Of a DNA stretch of 64,000 bases, positions 16,611 to 24,048 are shown in pieces. Where the stretch lies: NCBI RefSeq assembly GCF_003386535.1, contig NZ_QTTN01000003.1:124001-188000 (forward strand), in the 5' to 3' direction. The translations under genes and the position numbers were made by a program. Source of the DNA: Paenibacillus taihuensis. Lineage in GTDB: Bacteria; Bacillota; Bacilli; Paenibacillales; Paenibacillaceae. Each line of letters opens with the position of its first letter. Positions within the stretch are counted from its first letter, which is position 1. The notes beneath the pieces were generated by a model. That model searched no databases. It had not been told where the DNA came from and worked only from the letters and a program-made list of their open reading frames with translations.

Positions 16611-16922
16611 TCATCCGCCAAAAGCATCGCGGAACGCTGCGCACAGCTTCGCTTGATCGACTTCCCATAATGCGGCGATTTCGGCGCTCACATTCTCGTC
16701 CCACCAGTCGGACAGCAGCTTCCGGTTGCTGGCGTTCTCATGAATGAAGTGGAGACTGAACGTCACTTTCTCCAAGTACAGCTTCTCAGCTTGCTCAATC
16801 TTCTCTTTCGGGATATAGACACCGAGTCTTTTCACCGTACGGTACAGCTCATTCTGGCAGGCGCGTCTAACCTTGCGTGCGCTCGGATAAGCCGAATTAT
16901 GCTTCGGGGCAGCGGATTTCAT
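16611..16922 (-). CDS. Unknown 103-residue basic helical protein
   Basis: The family is not recognised. The first 30 residues are rich in Lys/Arg (SARKVRRACQNELYRTVKRLG); the rest is helical, with KVTFSLHFIHENASNRKLLSDWWDENVSAEIAAL. No membrane segment or signal is present. An ATG 18 codons upstream is possible, but GAGAGGAG (complement of 16932-16939) is correctly placed for the ATG at 16922. It lies 62 bp downstream of the cupredoxin gene on the same strand and ends opposite the 16138 gene's terminator. Confidence 0.7.
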   Translation of the reverse strand: MKSAAPKHNSAYPSARKVRRACQNELYRTVKRLGVYIPKEKIEQAEKLYLEKVTFSLHFIHENASNRKLLSDWWDENVSAEIAALWEVDQAKLCAAFRDAFGG

Positions 16923-16984
16923 CGTCACCGACTCCTCTCTTACCCCTATATATGCGTCCCGAGTCGGACTGGTCACAAGTCCCC

Positions 16985-17431
16985 CTACTGCACCACGATA
17001 TACCCGATCATCGGACCGCCGTTAGCGAGGGAGGTATGCGTAAGACAGAGGATAGGGTATGTCCCTTTTTGCTCCGCAGTGAAGTGCACCGTCGTCGTTT
17101 GGCCTTTATTGATCTCACCTTTAACCCCAAGCTCGTGGATGACAAAAGGATGCGATTTCCCGTTCACCCCCGTAATCCGCAGCTCGACATGCTCGCCTTT
17201 GTTCACGACAATCGTGCCCGGATCGAATCTGTACACCTCAAGCTCTTTGCCATCGTCGGTCTTCGTCTTGAACTCGCCGGTTACAAGCTGAATGACCCTT
17301 GTCCCTTGTGCATCTGCAAGCGTGGCCCTCGATTGGTTCCATCTCAGCGCAAAAGCGGCCGTGATCATCACCATCACCACGAGGAAAAACAGCCACAGCT
17401 GTTTTCTGCTAATGACAAAAATATTTGACAT
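16985..17431 (-). CDS. Membrane-anchored cupredoxin-domain protein
   Basis: A 148-residue protein with one N-terminal membrane helix (residues about 11-30, LWLFFLVVMVMITAAFAL) and an extracellular cupredoxin fold. The copper-site residues of a mononuclear or CuA-like centre are visible in order: His in SHPFVIHE, Cys and His in ILCLTHTS, and Met in GGPMIGYIVV at the end. Such domains carry electrons or bind copper outside the membrane; the partner is unknown. The frame continues upstream to 17545, but the ATG at 17431 gives a normal signal-anchor and has GGTGGGCGG before it. It is divergent from the dedA-like gene. Confidence 0.83.
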   Translation of the reverse strand: MSNIFVISRKQLWLFFLVVMVMITAAFALRWNQSRATLADAQGTRVIQLVTGEFKTKTDDGKELEVYRFDPGTIVVNKGEHVELRITGVNGKSHPFVIHELGVKGEINKGQTTTVHFTAEQKGTYPILCLTHTSLANGGPMIGYIVVQ

Positions 17432-17500
17432 AACCGCCCACCAGCTTTCACAGAATATGATAGCTAGTCTATGCATAGGTTTAGGCAGCAATGACTTTGC

Positions 17501-17530
17501 TTTAAAGCAGGTTTGCAAGTGTGCTAGAAT
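17501..17530 (+). promoter_or_regulatory. Candidate promoter for the DedA-family gene
   Basis: TTTAAA (17501-17506), an 18-bp gap and TAGAAT (17525-17530) lie just before the DedA-family start. Confidence 0.35.
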
Positions 17531-17563
17531 ACCGTAAGAAGCCATTACAAATTTTTAGTTGGA

Positions 17564-18187
17564 TTGGAGTTGGATTGCCTGAGCTTATTTCATGAAATCG
17601 TAGACAAGCTGCTGCATTGGATTGAGGGACTTGGCTATTTTGGCATTATGATCGGCCTCATGGTTGAAGTTATTCCGAGCGAGATTGTGCTGGGGTACGC
17701 CGGCTACTTGGTGTATGAGGGCAAAATTACATATCTGGGCGCATTCCTATTCGGCACGATTGGCGCGGTGGCGCAGCAATGGATTTTGTACGCGATTGGC
17801 CGCTTCGCAGGCCGTCCGTTCTTCGAGAAATACGGCAAGTTTATCAAAATCAAACCGAAGCATCTCGACATCGCCGAGCAATGGTTCCTCCGCTATGGAG
17901 CAGGCATCGTGTTTACAGCGCGGTTCGTTCCGGTTATGCGTCAAGTTATCTCGATACCAGCAGGCATGGCCAAAATGTCGTTCAGCTTGTTTACGCTGCT
18001 GACGACGCTGGCGTCAATTCCGTGGGTGCTGCTCTTCGTATACTTGGGCAAAACAGCAGGCGAGAACTGGGAGAATATCGACGAGAAGGCGGCGCCGTAC
18101 ATTCAGCCTGCGATTTTGATCGCAATTGCACTGCTGATCGTTTACGTACTGTACAAAGTGATAAAACGCAAGGGCAAGACGATCTAA
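17564..18187 (+). CDS. DedA family membrane protein
   Basis: A 207-residue polytopic protein of the DedA/SNARE-associated (VTT) family; members act as lipid scramblases or flippases, some recycling the undecaprenyl-phosphate carrier. Family marks are the N-terminal re-entrant segment with EVIPSEIVLGYAG, the GRFAGRPFFEKYGKF loop, FTARFVPVMRQVISIPAGMA with its conserved arginines and Gly, and a C-terminal membrane helix. The start is taken as TTG at 17564; a second in-frame TTG follows at 17570 and the ribosome site is weak, so the exact start is uncertain. Confidence 0.9.
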   Translation: MELDCLSLFHEIVDKLLHWIEGLGYFGIMIGLMVEVIPSEIVLGYAGYLVYEGKITYLGAFLFGTIGAVAQQWILYAIGRFAGRPFFEKYGKFIKIKPKHLDIAEQWFLRYGAGIVFTARFVPVMRQVISIPAGMAKMSFSLFTLLTTLASIPWVLLFVYLGKTAGENWENIDEKAAPYIQPAILIAIALLIVYVLYKVIKRKGKTI

Positions 18188-18214
18188 CGGGATCTAACGG
18201 GGAATCGGCGGTAT

Positions 18215-18244
18215 TTGTGCAGAGGGCAAGCCGTTTGATACAAT
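18215..18244 (+). promoter_or_regulatory. Candidate promoter for the thioredoxin-like gene
   Basis: TTGTGC (18215-18220) and TACAAT (18239-18244) are 18 bp apart, 46 bp before the ATG at 18291. Confidence 0.4.
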
Positions 18245-18290
18245 TGGATATTATAAGCAATCCATCCATTTAGAAAAGAGGGGGATAACG

Positions 18291-18857
18291 ATGGCGAAGA
18301 ATGTGGCGAATAAATTGGGTAAGGGTATTAGCCCGCAGCAATTCATCGATACGATGACAAAGAATCAAGAAAATTTTCTCGACTGGGGCAACCGTTTCGA
18401 GTGGACGAATGCAGATGACCGCGAGTTTTTCGAGTCGATCGCTAACCGCGACGACCTGCGCTGCCTGATTCTGATGGCAGACTGGTGCGGCGATGTTGTC
18501 CGCAACATCCCGGTCGTGTTCAAAGCGCTTGAGCTGACTCAGATGCCTGTTGATGTTCTTATTATGGAAGAGCATTTGGATACGATGGACGAGTTTCTAA
18601 CGATGGGCGGCCGTTCTGTTCCTGTCGTCATTCTCGCTGACACCGGCGGTCACGTGCTTGGCCAGTGGGGACCGCGTCCTGCACATGTACAAGAGGTTAT
18701 GATCGCGTTCAAACAAGCGAATCCGGACCGCGAAGCAGCGGATTACCAAGAGAATATTACTGTTGCGCGTCAAGAAATGGGTCGTCGTTATGGTGAAGGT
18801 ACGGCGTATCAGCAAGTAATTATCGAAGAGCTGCGCAAGCTGATCGCTTCGGTCTAA
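18291..18857 (+). CDS. Thioredoxin-fold protein with one active-site cysteine
   Basis: A 188-residue cytosolic protein with a thioredoxin-like core. The active-site region reads ILMADWCGDVVRNIPV (about residues 62-77), so only the first Cys of CxxC remains, and the cis-Pro loop is GGRSVPVVIL. This pattern fits the Thioredoxin_9 group, whose redox partner is generally unclear. A single Cys suits a mixed-disulfide or monothiol role rather than dithiol reduction. GAGGGGGA precedes the ATG at 18291. A metallo-beta-lactamase-fold gene follows after 7 bp and is likely co-transcribed. Confidence 0.83.
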   Translation: MAKNVANKLGKGISPQQFIDTMTKNQENFLDWGNRFEWTNADDREFFESIANRDDLRCLILMADWCGDVVRNIPVVFKALELTQMPVDVLIMEEHLDTMDEFLTMGGRSVPVVILADTGGHVLGQWGPRPAHVQEVMIAFKQANPDREAADYQENITVARQEMGRRYGEGTAYQQVIIEELRKLIASV

Positions 18858-18864
18858 TCCTGAC

Positions 18865-19500
18865 ATGTTCAAGATAGAATCGTTCACGCTCGGCCCCTTG
18901 CAAACGAACTGCTACCTTCTCACCGAGGAAACCGGCCAGCGTGCATTTATAGTGGATCCGGGAATGGGACCGAAGCGTCTCGTTGAGCGGATCAAAGAGC
19001 GCGGCTTGACGATTGAGGCGATCGTGCTGACGCATGCGCATTTTGACCATATGGCAGGCGTCGACGAGGTTCGTCGCAATTTCGGCTGTCCCGTCTATTT
19101 GCATGATGCGGAAGCGGACTGGCTGACGGATGCCCGCAAGAACGGCTCTGCACGCTGGGAGGATGTAACGCCGCCGCTGACGACGGAGCCAGCTGAATAT
19201 GCGCTGTCCGAAGGTCAGCAGCTCCAGCTAATCGGCCATACATTCCGCGTTATGCACACGCCGGGACATTCGCCGGGCAGCGTGAGCTTGCTATGCGGAG
19301 AGCATCTGCTGAGCGGTGACGTCCTGTTCCGTCAGTCGGTTGGGCGTACCGACCTGCCAGGCGGCAAAGAACGCGATCTGTACGATTCGATTCGTACGAA
19401 GCTTTACAAGCTTGACCCTGGCGTTCGTGTCTATCCCGGACATGGTCCGCAGACGACAATCGGTTATGAAATGGCAAACAATCCTTTTGTGCCGGCTTAA
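18865..19500 (+). CDS. MBL-fold metallo-hydrolase (YqgX/glyoxalase II-like)
   Basis: A 211-residue zinc hydrolase. The metal-binding HxHxDH reads THAHFDHMAG (residues about 52-61), with further ligands in TPGHSPGS, LLSGDVLF and the C-terminal PGHGPQT. Length and order fit the YqgX/GloB-like group, which hydrolyses thioesters such as S-lactoyl-bacillithiol or glutathione conjugates; the true substrate is unknown. The ATG at 18865 follows the previous stop by 7 bp with a poor ribosome site, consistent with translational coupling. Confidence 0.88.
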   Translation: MFKIESFTLGPLQTNCYLLTEETGQRAFIVDPGMGPKRLVERIKERGLTIEAIVLTHAHFDHMAGVDEVRRNFGCPVYLHDAEADWLTDARKNGSARWEDVTPPLTTEPAEYALSEGQQLQLIGHTFRVMHTPGHSPGSVSLLCGEHLLSGDVLFRQSVGRTDLPGGKERDLYDSIRTKLYKLDPGVRVYPGHGPQTTIGYEMANNPFVPA

Positions 19501-19546
19501 TAAGCCGGCCTTACTTATTCCATGAGCTGATGGAGGAATCAATCGC

Positions 19547-21811
19547 GTGTCAGATACAAAGACGAAAGTTCAAGTAGAGGAATTAGAAGCCGGTCCCGGT
19601 TCCAAAGCAGAGCTGACTCCAGAGGAGCAAGCAGCTGAGCAGGAACGCATCATAAAACGTGTATCCACGGAACTGAGCCTGCCGCTTGGCAAAGTGAAAG
19701 CTGCGGTGTCGCTGCTAGACGAAGGCAATACGATTCCGTTCATTGCCCGTTATCGGAAGGAAATGACAGGGGAACTGGATGAGAATGAGCTGCGGAACAT
19801 CGAAGAGAAGCTGAATTATATGCGCAATCTCGAAACTCGCAAGCGTGAAGTTATTCGTATTATTGATGAGCAGGGGAAGCTGACAGTAGAGCTGCGCCAA
19901 GCGATTATCGCGTCGGTGAAATTGCAGGAAGTCGAAGATTTATATCGGCCTTACCGCCAGAAGCGCAAGACCCGTGCCAGCGTCGCCAAGGAACGCGGGC
20001 TGGAGCCGCTTGCGCAGTGGCTGCTCTCGCAGCCGCGTCAAGGCGATCCTGCAATAGAAGCAGCACGTTACATAGATGCCGAGAAGGGCGTAGCCTCGGC
20101 GGAAGAAGCGCTGCAAGGCGCGATGGATATTATCGCGGAGCAGCTCGCGGACGATGCGAAGATCCGCGCGTGGGTGCGCCGTTATACGTTCGACCAAGGG
20201 CTCGTACGTACGGAGGCGAAGGATGCGGCGCAGGAATCGGTATACGAGATGTACTACTCCTACCAAGAGCCGCTGAAGAAGCTGCCGCCGCACCGTACGC
20301 TTGCGATCAACCGCGGCGAGCGGGAGGAAGTACTGCGCGTGTCGCTAGACATCGCATCTGAGAAGATCCACGATTACATGGATCGCTCATTGATCCGTCC
20401 GGGGACAGCGCAAGGAATTAAGTCGCTGCTGCTGCAGACGATCGAGGATGCTTATAAAAGACTGCTCGCGCCTTCCATTGACCGCGAGGTGCGCGGTGAG
20501 CTGACGGAGAAGGCAGAGGAGCATGCGATCGGCATCTTCTCGGCGAATTTGCGCAACCTGCTGCTGCAGCCGCCGGTTCGCGGCAATGTCGTTCTAGGCG
20601 TTGACCCGGCCTTCCGTACAGGCTGTAAGCTGGCAGTCGTCGATGAGACGGGCAAACTGCTCGAAGTAGCTGTATCCTACCCGACGCCGCCGAACAATAA
20701 GGTTGCGGAAGCGGAGAAGCTGATCAACGGCCTTATCGATCGCTATAAAGTTGAACTGATCGTCATTGGTAACGGCACAGCTTCTCGCGAGACGGAGCAA
20801 TTCATCGCCGAGCTGATTAAGGGCCGCAAATCGAGAGGCGCACAAGGCGCTGCTGAGCTGAAATATATTATCGTCAACGAAGCGGGAGCGAGCGTGTATT
20901 CGGCTTCCAAGCTTGCAGCCGAGGAGTTTCCGAAGCTCGACGTTGCAGAGCGCAGCGCTGTGTCGATTGCCCGCCGGCTGCAGGACCCGCTTGCCGAGCT
21001 CGTGAAGATAGAGCCGAAGGCGATTGGCGTCGGCCAGTACCAGCATGACGTCAGCCAGAAGCGGCTCGAGGAAACGCTTGGGGGCGTCGTTGAGTCCGCC
21101 GTTAACCACGTCGGCGTGGACGTGAATACGGCATCTCCGTCACTGCTCTCGTACGTAGCTGGCATCAACGCGACGACGGCGAAGAATATTGTGAAATTCC
21201 GCGACGAGAATGGCAAATTCAGCGATCGGAAGATGCTGCAGAAGGTGCCCCGTCTCGGCGCGAAGACGTATGAGCAGTGCATCGGCTTCATCCGGATTCC
21301 GGAGAGCAGCAACCCGCTTGACCGGACGCCGATTCACCCGGAATCGTATTCGGTCGTCGACAAGCTCTGCAGCTTGATCGGCCTCAAGCTGACAGCGCTC
21401 GGCACGGACGCCTTCCGCTCCGCGCTGGAGTCGATCCAGACCGAGCAGATCGCCGCTCAGCTTGGCGTTGGCGTCCCGACGCTGCGCGACATCACCGATA
21501 GCCTGCTGCGCCCGGGCAGAGACCCGCGTGAAGAGCTGCCTGCTCCGATCTTCCATACCGATGTGCTGAGCATCGAGGATTTGACGCCGGGCATGGAGCT
21601 GCACGGAACGGTGCGCAACGTAATCGATTTCGGCGCTTTCGTCGATATCGGCATCAAGAACGATGGGCTTGTCCATATCTCGCAGCTAAGCAACAAATTC
21701 GTGAAGCATCCGATGGACGTCGTATCCGTTGGCGATACCGTTACCGTATGGGTGCTGAGCGTTGATCTGAAGAAGGGACGCGTCAGCCTAACGATGCGCA
21801 AGCCGGAATAG
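19547..21811 (+). CDS. tex: Tex family RNA-binding transcription accessory protein
   Basis: A 754-residue protein with the full Tex architecture: N-terminal HTH-like region (FIARYRKEMTGELDE), a central YqgF/RNase H-like domain beginning GNVVLGVDPAFRTGCKLAVVD (read as VLGVDPAFRTG), helix-hairpin-helix motifs around INATTAKNIVKFRDENG and VPRLGAKTYEQC, and a C-terminal S1 domain (GMELHGTVRNVIDFGAFVD to SLTMRKPE). Tex binds nucleic acids and influences transcription and RNA turnover. The start is GTG 19547, preceded by GGAGGAA. A strong terminator follows. Confidence 0.95.
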   Translation: MSDTKTKVQVEELEAGPGSKAELTPEEQAAEQERIIKRVSTELSLPLGKVKAAVSLLDEGNTIPFIARYRKEMTGELDENELRNIEEKLNYMRNLETRKREVIRIIDEQGKLTVELRQAIIASVKLQEVEDLYRPYRQKRKTRASVAKERGLEPLAQWLLSQPRQGDPAIEAARYIDAEKGVASAEEALQGAMDIIAEQLADDAKIRAWVRRYTFDQGLVRTEAKDAAQESVYEMYYSYQEPLKKLPPHRTLAINRGEREEVLRVSLDIASEKIHDYMDRSLIRPGTAQGIKSLLLQTIEDAYKRLLAPSIDREVRGELTEKAEEHAIGIFSANLRNLLLQPPVRGNVVLGVDPAFRTGCKLAVVDETGKLLEVAVSYPTPPNNKVAEAEKLINGLIDRYKVELIVIGNGTASRETEQFIAELIKGRKSRGAQGAAELKYIIVNEAGASVYSASKLAAEEFPKLDVAERSAVSIARRLQDPLAELVKIEPKAIGVGQYQHDVSQKRLEETLGGVVESAVNHVGVDVNTASPSLLSYVAGINATTAKNIVKFRDENGKFSDRKMLQKVPRLGAKTYEQCIGFIRIPESSNPLDRTPIHPESYSVVDKLCSLIGLKLTALGTDAFRSALESIQTEQIAAQLGVGVPTLRDITDSLLRPGRDPREELPAPIFHTDVLSIEDLTPGMELHGTVRNVIDFGAFVDIGIKNDGLVHISQLSNKFVKHPMDVVSVGDTVTVWVLSVDLKKGRVSLTMRKPE

Positions 21812-21833
21812 CCTTTCCGAGCATTAAGCATAT

Positions 21834-21903
21834 AAAAAGGGTGTTATCTTCGAGCAGTCACTTGTAAAGCAAAGTCACTGCAAAGAGATAGCACCCTTTT
21901 TTC
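21834..21903 (+). terminator. Terminator after tex
   Basis: A stem of about 16 bp (21834-21849 with 21886-21901) contains GGGTG(T/C)TATCT/AGATAGCACCC, a long loop and a T-run. It may also serve the convergent cmpA gene. Confidence 0.9.
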
Positions 21904-21913
21904 GATTGCATTC

Positions 21914-22048
21914 TTATAGAGTTGCAGAGTCATCATCAGGACGATTACTTGTACGGTAGAAGTACCAGCAATCGTTCAAGAGACGAATTTGCCTGCGGTC
22001 CTTCTTCAGAAAAGCGCGCATAAGTTGGTTGCACAGCCATTGCGGCAT
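21914..22048 (-). CDS. cmpA: Cortex morphogenetic protein CmpA
   Basis: A 44-residue protein. Its sequence MPQWLCNQLMRAFLKK and RQIRLLNDCWYFYR closely matches Bacillus CmpA, a tiny sporulation factor made in the mother cell. CmpA works with ClpXP to remove defective spore-coat protein SpoIVA and so controls the step from coat to cortex assembly. The frame extends to 22126, but GGAAGGAGGG directly upstream of the ATG at 22048 fixes the start, and the family is always this short. The extra C-terminal acidic tail (RPDDDSATL) is slightly longer than the Bacillus form. Confidence 0.9.
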   Translation of the reverse strand: MPQWLCNQLMRAFLKKDRRQIRLLNDCWYFYRTSNRPDDDSATL

Positions 22049-22161
22049 AGCTTCGCCCTCCTTCCAGCTATCACTCGTTGTGTTAACTAGCTTATGAGAG
22101 CGGGCGAATGTCCGTGCAGGTCCCAATTACAAAAACATGCATTTCTTGCAAAAAGCGACGA

Positions 22162-22515
22162 TTAGTTGTCGAGTTCTTCCTCGTACCATTGCTCTAATTG
22201 CGCTTGCAGCGCGCGAATTTCTGTAAGCAGCGAGATAAGCGGGTATGATTTCTCTTCGATGGAGGAGAAGTCTTTCTCCAGCTCGTTCATGTAATCAAGC
22301 CCGGAATGAATCGTGATCGACTTGTCGTGCAGCTCTACATCCGCGCATTCTGCGATTGCGTAAGGAAGGACAGGCACATGAGCGGCTGTCAGCTTGTCGA
22401 TCTCTTTATGAAGGCGCAAATTAAGCGCGCTTAGTTGATAGGCGTGCGAGGCAGGCATCTCAATGAAGGAGACGTCTTGTCCATTCTTCATCACGATATA
22501 ACGCATTGCTGGCAT
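22162..22515 (-). CDS. Unknown 117-residue protein
   Basis: I do not recognise a family with known function. The protein is soluble and acidic. The N-terminus MRYIVMKNGQDVSFIEMPASHAYQL (given here in parts: RYIVMKNG, SFIEMPASHAYQL) suggests a small beta strand pair, and the C-terminus (LLTEIRALQAQLEQWYEEELDN) is a coiled helix. The ATG at 22515 is chosen because GGGGGAAA precedes it; an in-frame ATG at 22542 lacks such a site. It is the gene before cmpA on the same strand, 113 bp away, and divergent from the SprT gene. Confidence 0.7.
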   Translation of the reverse strand: MPAMRYIVMKNGQDVSFIEMPASHAYQLSALNLRLHKEIDKLTAAHVPVLPYAIAECADVELHDKSITIHSGLDYMNELEKDFSSIEEKSYPLISLLTEIRALQAQLEQWYEEELDN

Positions 22516-22683
22516 ATGATTATTTCCCCCTATAATCTGCAATTGCTAAATGGTGAGTCAACTATTGTTTCCTCAAACCAATTAGCGTTACCGATGAATT
22601 CCTAATACCTCTTGACAGTGTAGCGTATTCGTCCTTTAAAATTCAAGTATTACGCGGTAACTTTAATCAAGGAGAATCATCCA

Positions 22684-23163
22684 ATGCAGGATCATCAGTT
22701 GCAGGAATGGGTAGAGCGGGTATCGCTGCAATCCTTCGGCATACCTTTTCGCCACAAAGCTACGTTTAACGGAAGATTGAAATCGACCGGCGGCCGGTAT
22801 TTTACAAAGTCGCATAATATCGAGATTAGTCCGCATCAGCTTCGTAATTATGGGGAAGAGGAAACGGAGAAAATCATCAAGCATGAGCTATGCCATTATC
22901 ATTTGCATATATTGAAGCGGGGATACCAGCACCGCGATGCGGATTTCAAGCAGCTGCTCGCCAAGGTAGGCGGAACACGCTATTGCAAGTCGCTTCCTGA
23001 AGGGGAGAAACGGAAGACGGAGCCGTATCGATTCAAGCTTGTTTGCCGCAGCTGCGGTATGGAATACTTGCGCAAACGGAAGACGGATCCGAGAAGATAC
23101 GCGTGCGGAAGATGCCGCGGACAATTATTGCTTTATATGCTTGACTTCAAATCTAAGACGTGA
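22684..23163 (+). CDS. SprT-like zinc metalloprotease-fold protein
   Basis: A 159-residue SprT-family protein. The metal-binding helix is HELCHYHLH (HExxH-type, residues about 67-75). The C-terminal zinc ribbon is formed by CRSCG and, after a short basic loop, CGRCRG. Bacterial SprT-like proteins resemble the protease domain of SPRTN, but their targets are unknown. The ATG at 22684 has AAGGAG upstream. The stop overlaps the promoter-like element of the tRNA cluster that follows. Confidence 0.9.
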   Translation: MQDHQLQEWVERVSLQSFGIPFRHKATFNGRLKSTGGRYFTKSHNIEISPHQLRNYGEEETEKIIKHELCHYHLHILKRGYQHRDADFKQLLAKVGGTRYCKSLPEGEKRKTEPYRFKLVCRSCGMEYLRKRKTDPRRYACGRCRGQLLLYMLDFKSKT

Positions 23164-23169
23164 TAAATT
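23141..23169 (+). promoter_or_regulatory. Candidate promoter of the first tRNA cluster
   Basis: TTGACT (23141-23146), a 17-bp spacer and TAAATT (23164-23169) sit across the end of the SprT gene, 33 bp before tRNA-Asn. Confidence 0.6.
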
Positions 23170-23202
23170 ATTTCTTGTCACTCAAACAAAACGTAACAAT
23201 AT

Positions 23203-23278
23203 TCCCTGATAGCTCAGTTGGTAGAGCACTCGACTGTTAATCGAGTTGTCACAGGTTCGAGTCCTGTTCGGGGAGCCA
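23203..23278 (+). tRNA. tRNA-Asn (anticodon GTT), CCA encoded
   Basis: A complete cloverleaf: acceptor TCCCTGA with TCGGGGA, D-arm AGCTCAGTTGGTAGAGC, anticodon stem CTCGA/TCGAG around the loop with GTT, T-arm GGTTCGAGTCC, and an encoded CCA. Confidence 0.96.
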
Positions 23279-23285
23279 TTCTCTT

Positions 23286-23376
23286 GGAGAAGTACCCAAG
23301 TGGCTCAAGGGGACCCTCTGCTAAGGGGTTAGACTGCGTAAGTGGTGCGAGGGTTCGAATCCCTCCTTCTCCGCCA
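23286..23376 (+). tRNA. tRNA-Ser (anticodon GCT), CCA encoded
   Basis: A 91-nt class II tRNA with acceptor GGAGAAG/CTTCTCC, anticodon stem ACCCT/GGGGT around CTGCTAA, a long variable arm, T-loop GTTCGAATC and an encoded CCA. It lies 7 bp after tRNA-Asn. Confidence 0.96.
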
Positions 23377-23450
23377 TTTTTATGAAGTGGCACTTAGCAA
23401 TTATTTATTCTTCAATCTTGACTAAGCTGCGAGATTGCAAGAGGCAGCAA

Positions 23451-23525
23451 GGCCCGTTGGTCAAGTGGTTAAGACACCTCCCTTTCACGGAGGTAACAGG
23501 GGTTCGAGTCCCCTACGGGTCACCA
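23451..23525 (+). tRNA. tRNA-Glu (anticodon TTC), first copy
   Basis: A 75-nt cloverleaf with acceptor GGCCCGT/ACGGGTC, anticodon stem CCTCC/GGAGG around CTTTCAC, and an encoded CCA. The same 75 bases recur exactly at 30036-30110. Confidence 0.96.
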
Positions 23526-23560
23526 GTTTAATGACTTGATATGGATACACATATCACTCC

Positions 23561-23645
23561 GCGGTCGTGGTGGAACGGCAGACACACCATCTTGAGGGGG
23601 TGGCGCCCACAAGGCGTGAGGGTTCAAATCCCTCCGACCGCACCA
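23561..23645 (+). tRNA. tRNA-Leu (anticodon GAG), first copy, CCA encoded
   Basis: An 85-nt class II tRNA with acceptor GCGGTCG/CGACCGC, anticodon stem CCATC/GGTGG around TTGAGGG, a variable-arm stem GCC/GGC, and an encoded CCA. A second copy at 30238 differs in the variable loop. Confidence 0.95.
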
Positions 23646-23660
23646 TACTTATCAATGACA

Positions 23661-23686
23661 ATCCTTGCAAATGCAAGGGTTTTTTA
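23661..23686 (+). terminator. Terminator of the first tRNA cluster
   Basis: The stem CCTTGCA/TGCAAGG with a two-base loop is followed by six Ts, 16 bp after tRNA-Leu. Confidence 0.85.
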
Positions 23687-23738
23687 TTTGTGTTTCCAGC
23701 TAGTGATCATCTCATCTCATTTACTTCTTAATGAATGA

Positions 23739-23794
23739 ACGGCGGACCGCCGTAGTTTGTGCTTCGTGCACGGCTGCGTCGGTCTGCCGTTTTT
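23739..23794 (+). terminator. Terminator-like hairpin in the gap before the LacI-type gene
   Basis: A nine-base stem (ACGGCGGAC at 23739-23747 with GTCTGCCGT at 23782-23790, one G-T pair) is followed by a T-run. No gene is seen between the tRNA terminator and this hairpin, so it is either a backup terminator or the end of an unseen small RNA. The rest of 23646-24048 holds only an operator-like palindrome and a ribosome site. Confidence 0.55.
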
Positions 23795-23821
23795 GTATTT
23801 AGACCATTTCTTTTATTTTTG

Positions 23822-23835
23822 TTAAAGCGGTTTAA
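23822..23835. promoter_or_regulatory. LacI-family operator-like palindrome
   Basis: TTAAAGCGGTTTAA is a near-palindrome with a central CG, the form typical of LacI-family operators, about 215 bp upstream of a LacI-type regulator gene. Autoregulation is an inference. Confidence 0.35.
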
Positions 23836-24048
23836 TGATTCCATGTACCCAAATGCCGGGAAAATTCGGGCAAATCTCTGTGAGAAATGTCGTGATTTCA
23901 TCGTTTTTTGCGAAATTTACAATTTCTATGGAACGCGATAAAACCATTTTTACATAACCCGTTTATTGTTGTTTTGGGATCGGACAAGCTTCAATTGCTC
24001 GCTCTCCATTGAACCAATAACGCAAACAGAAAGAGAGGCAATGGCAAT

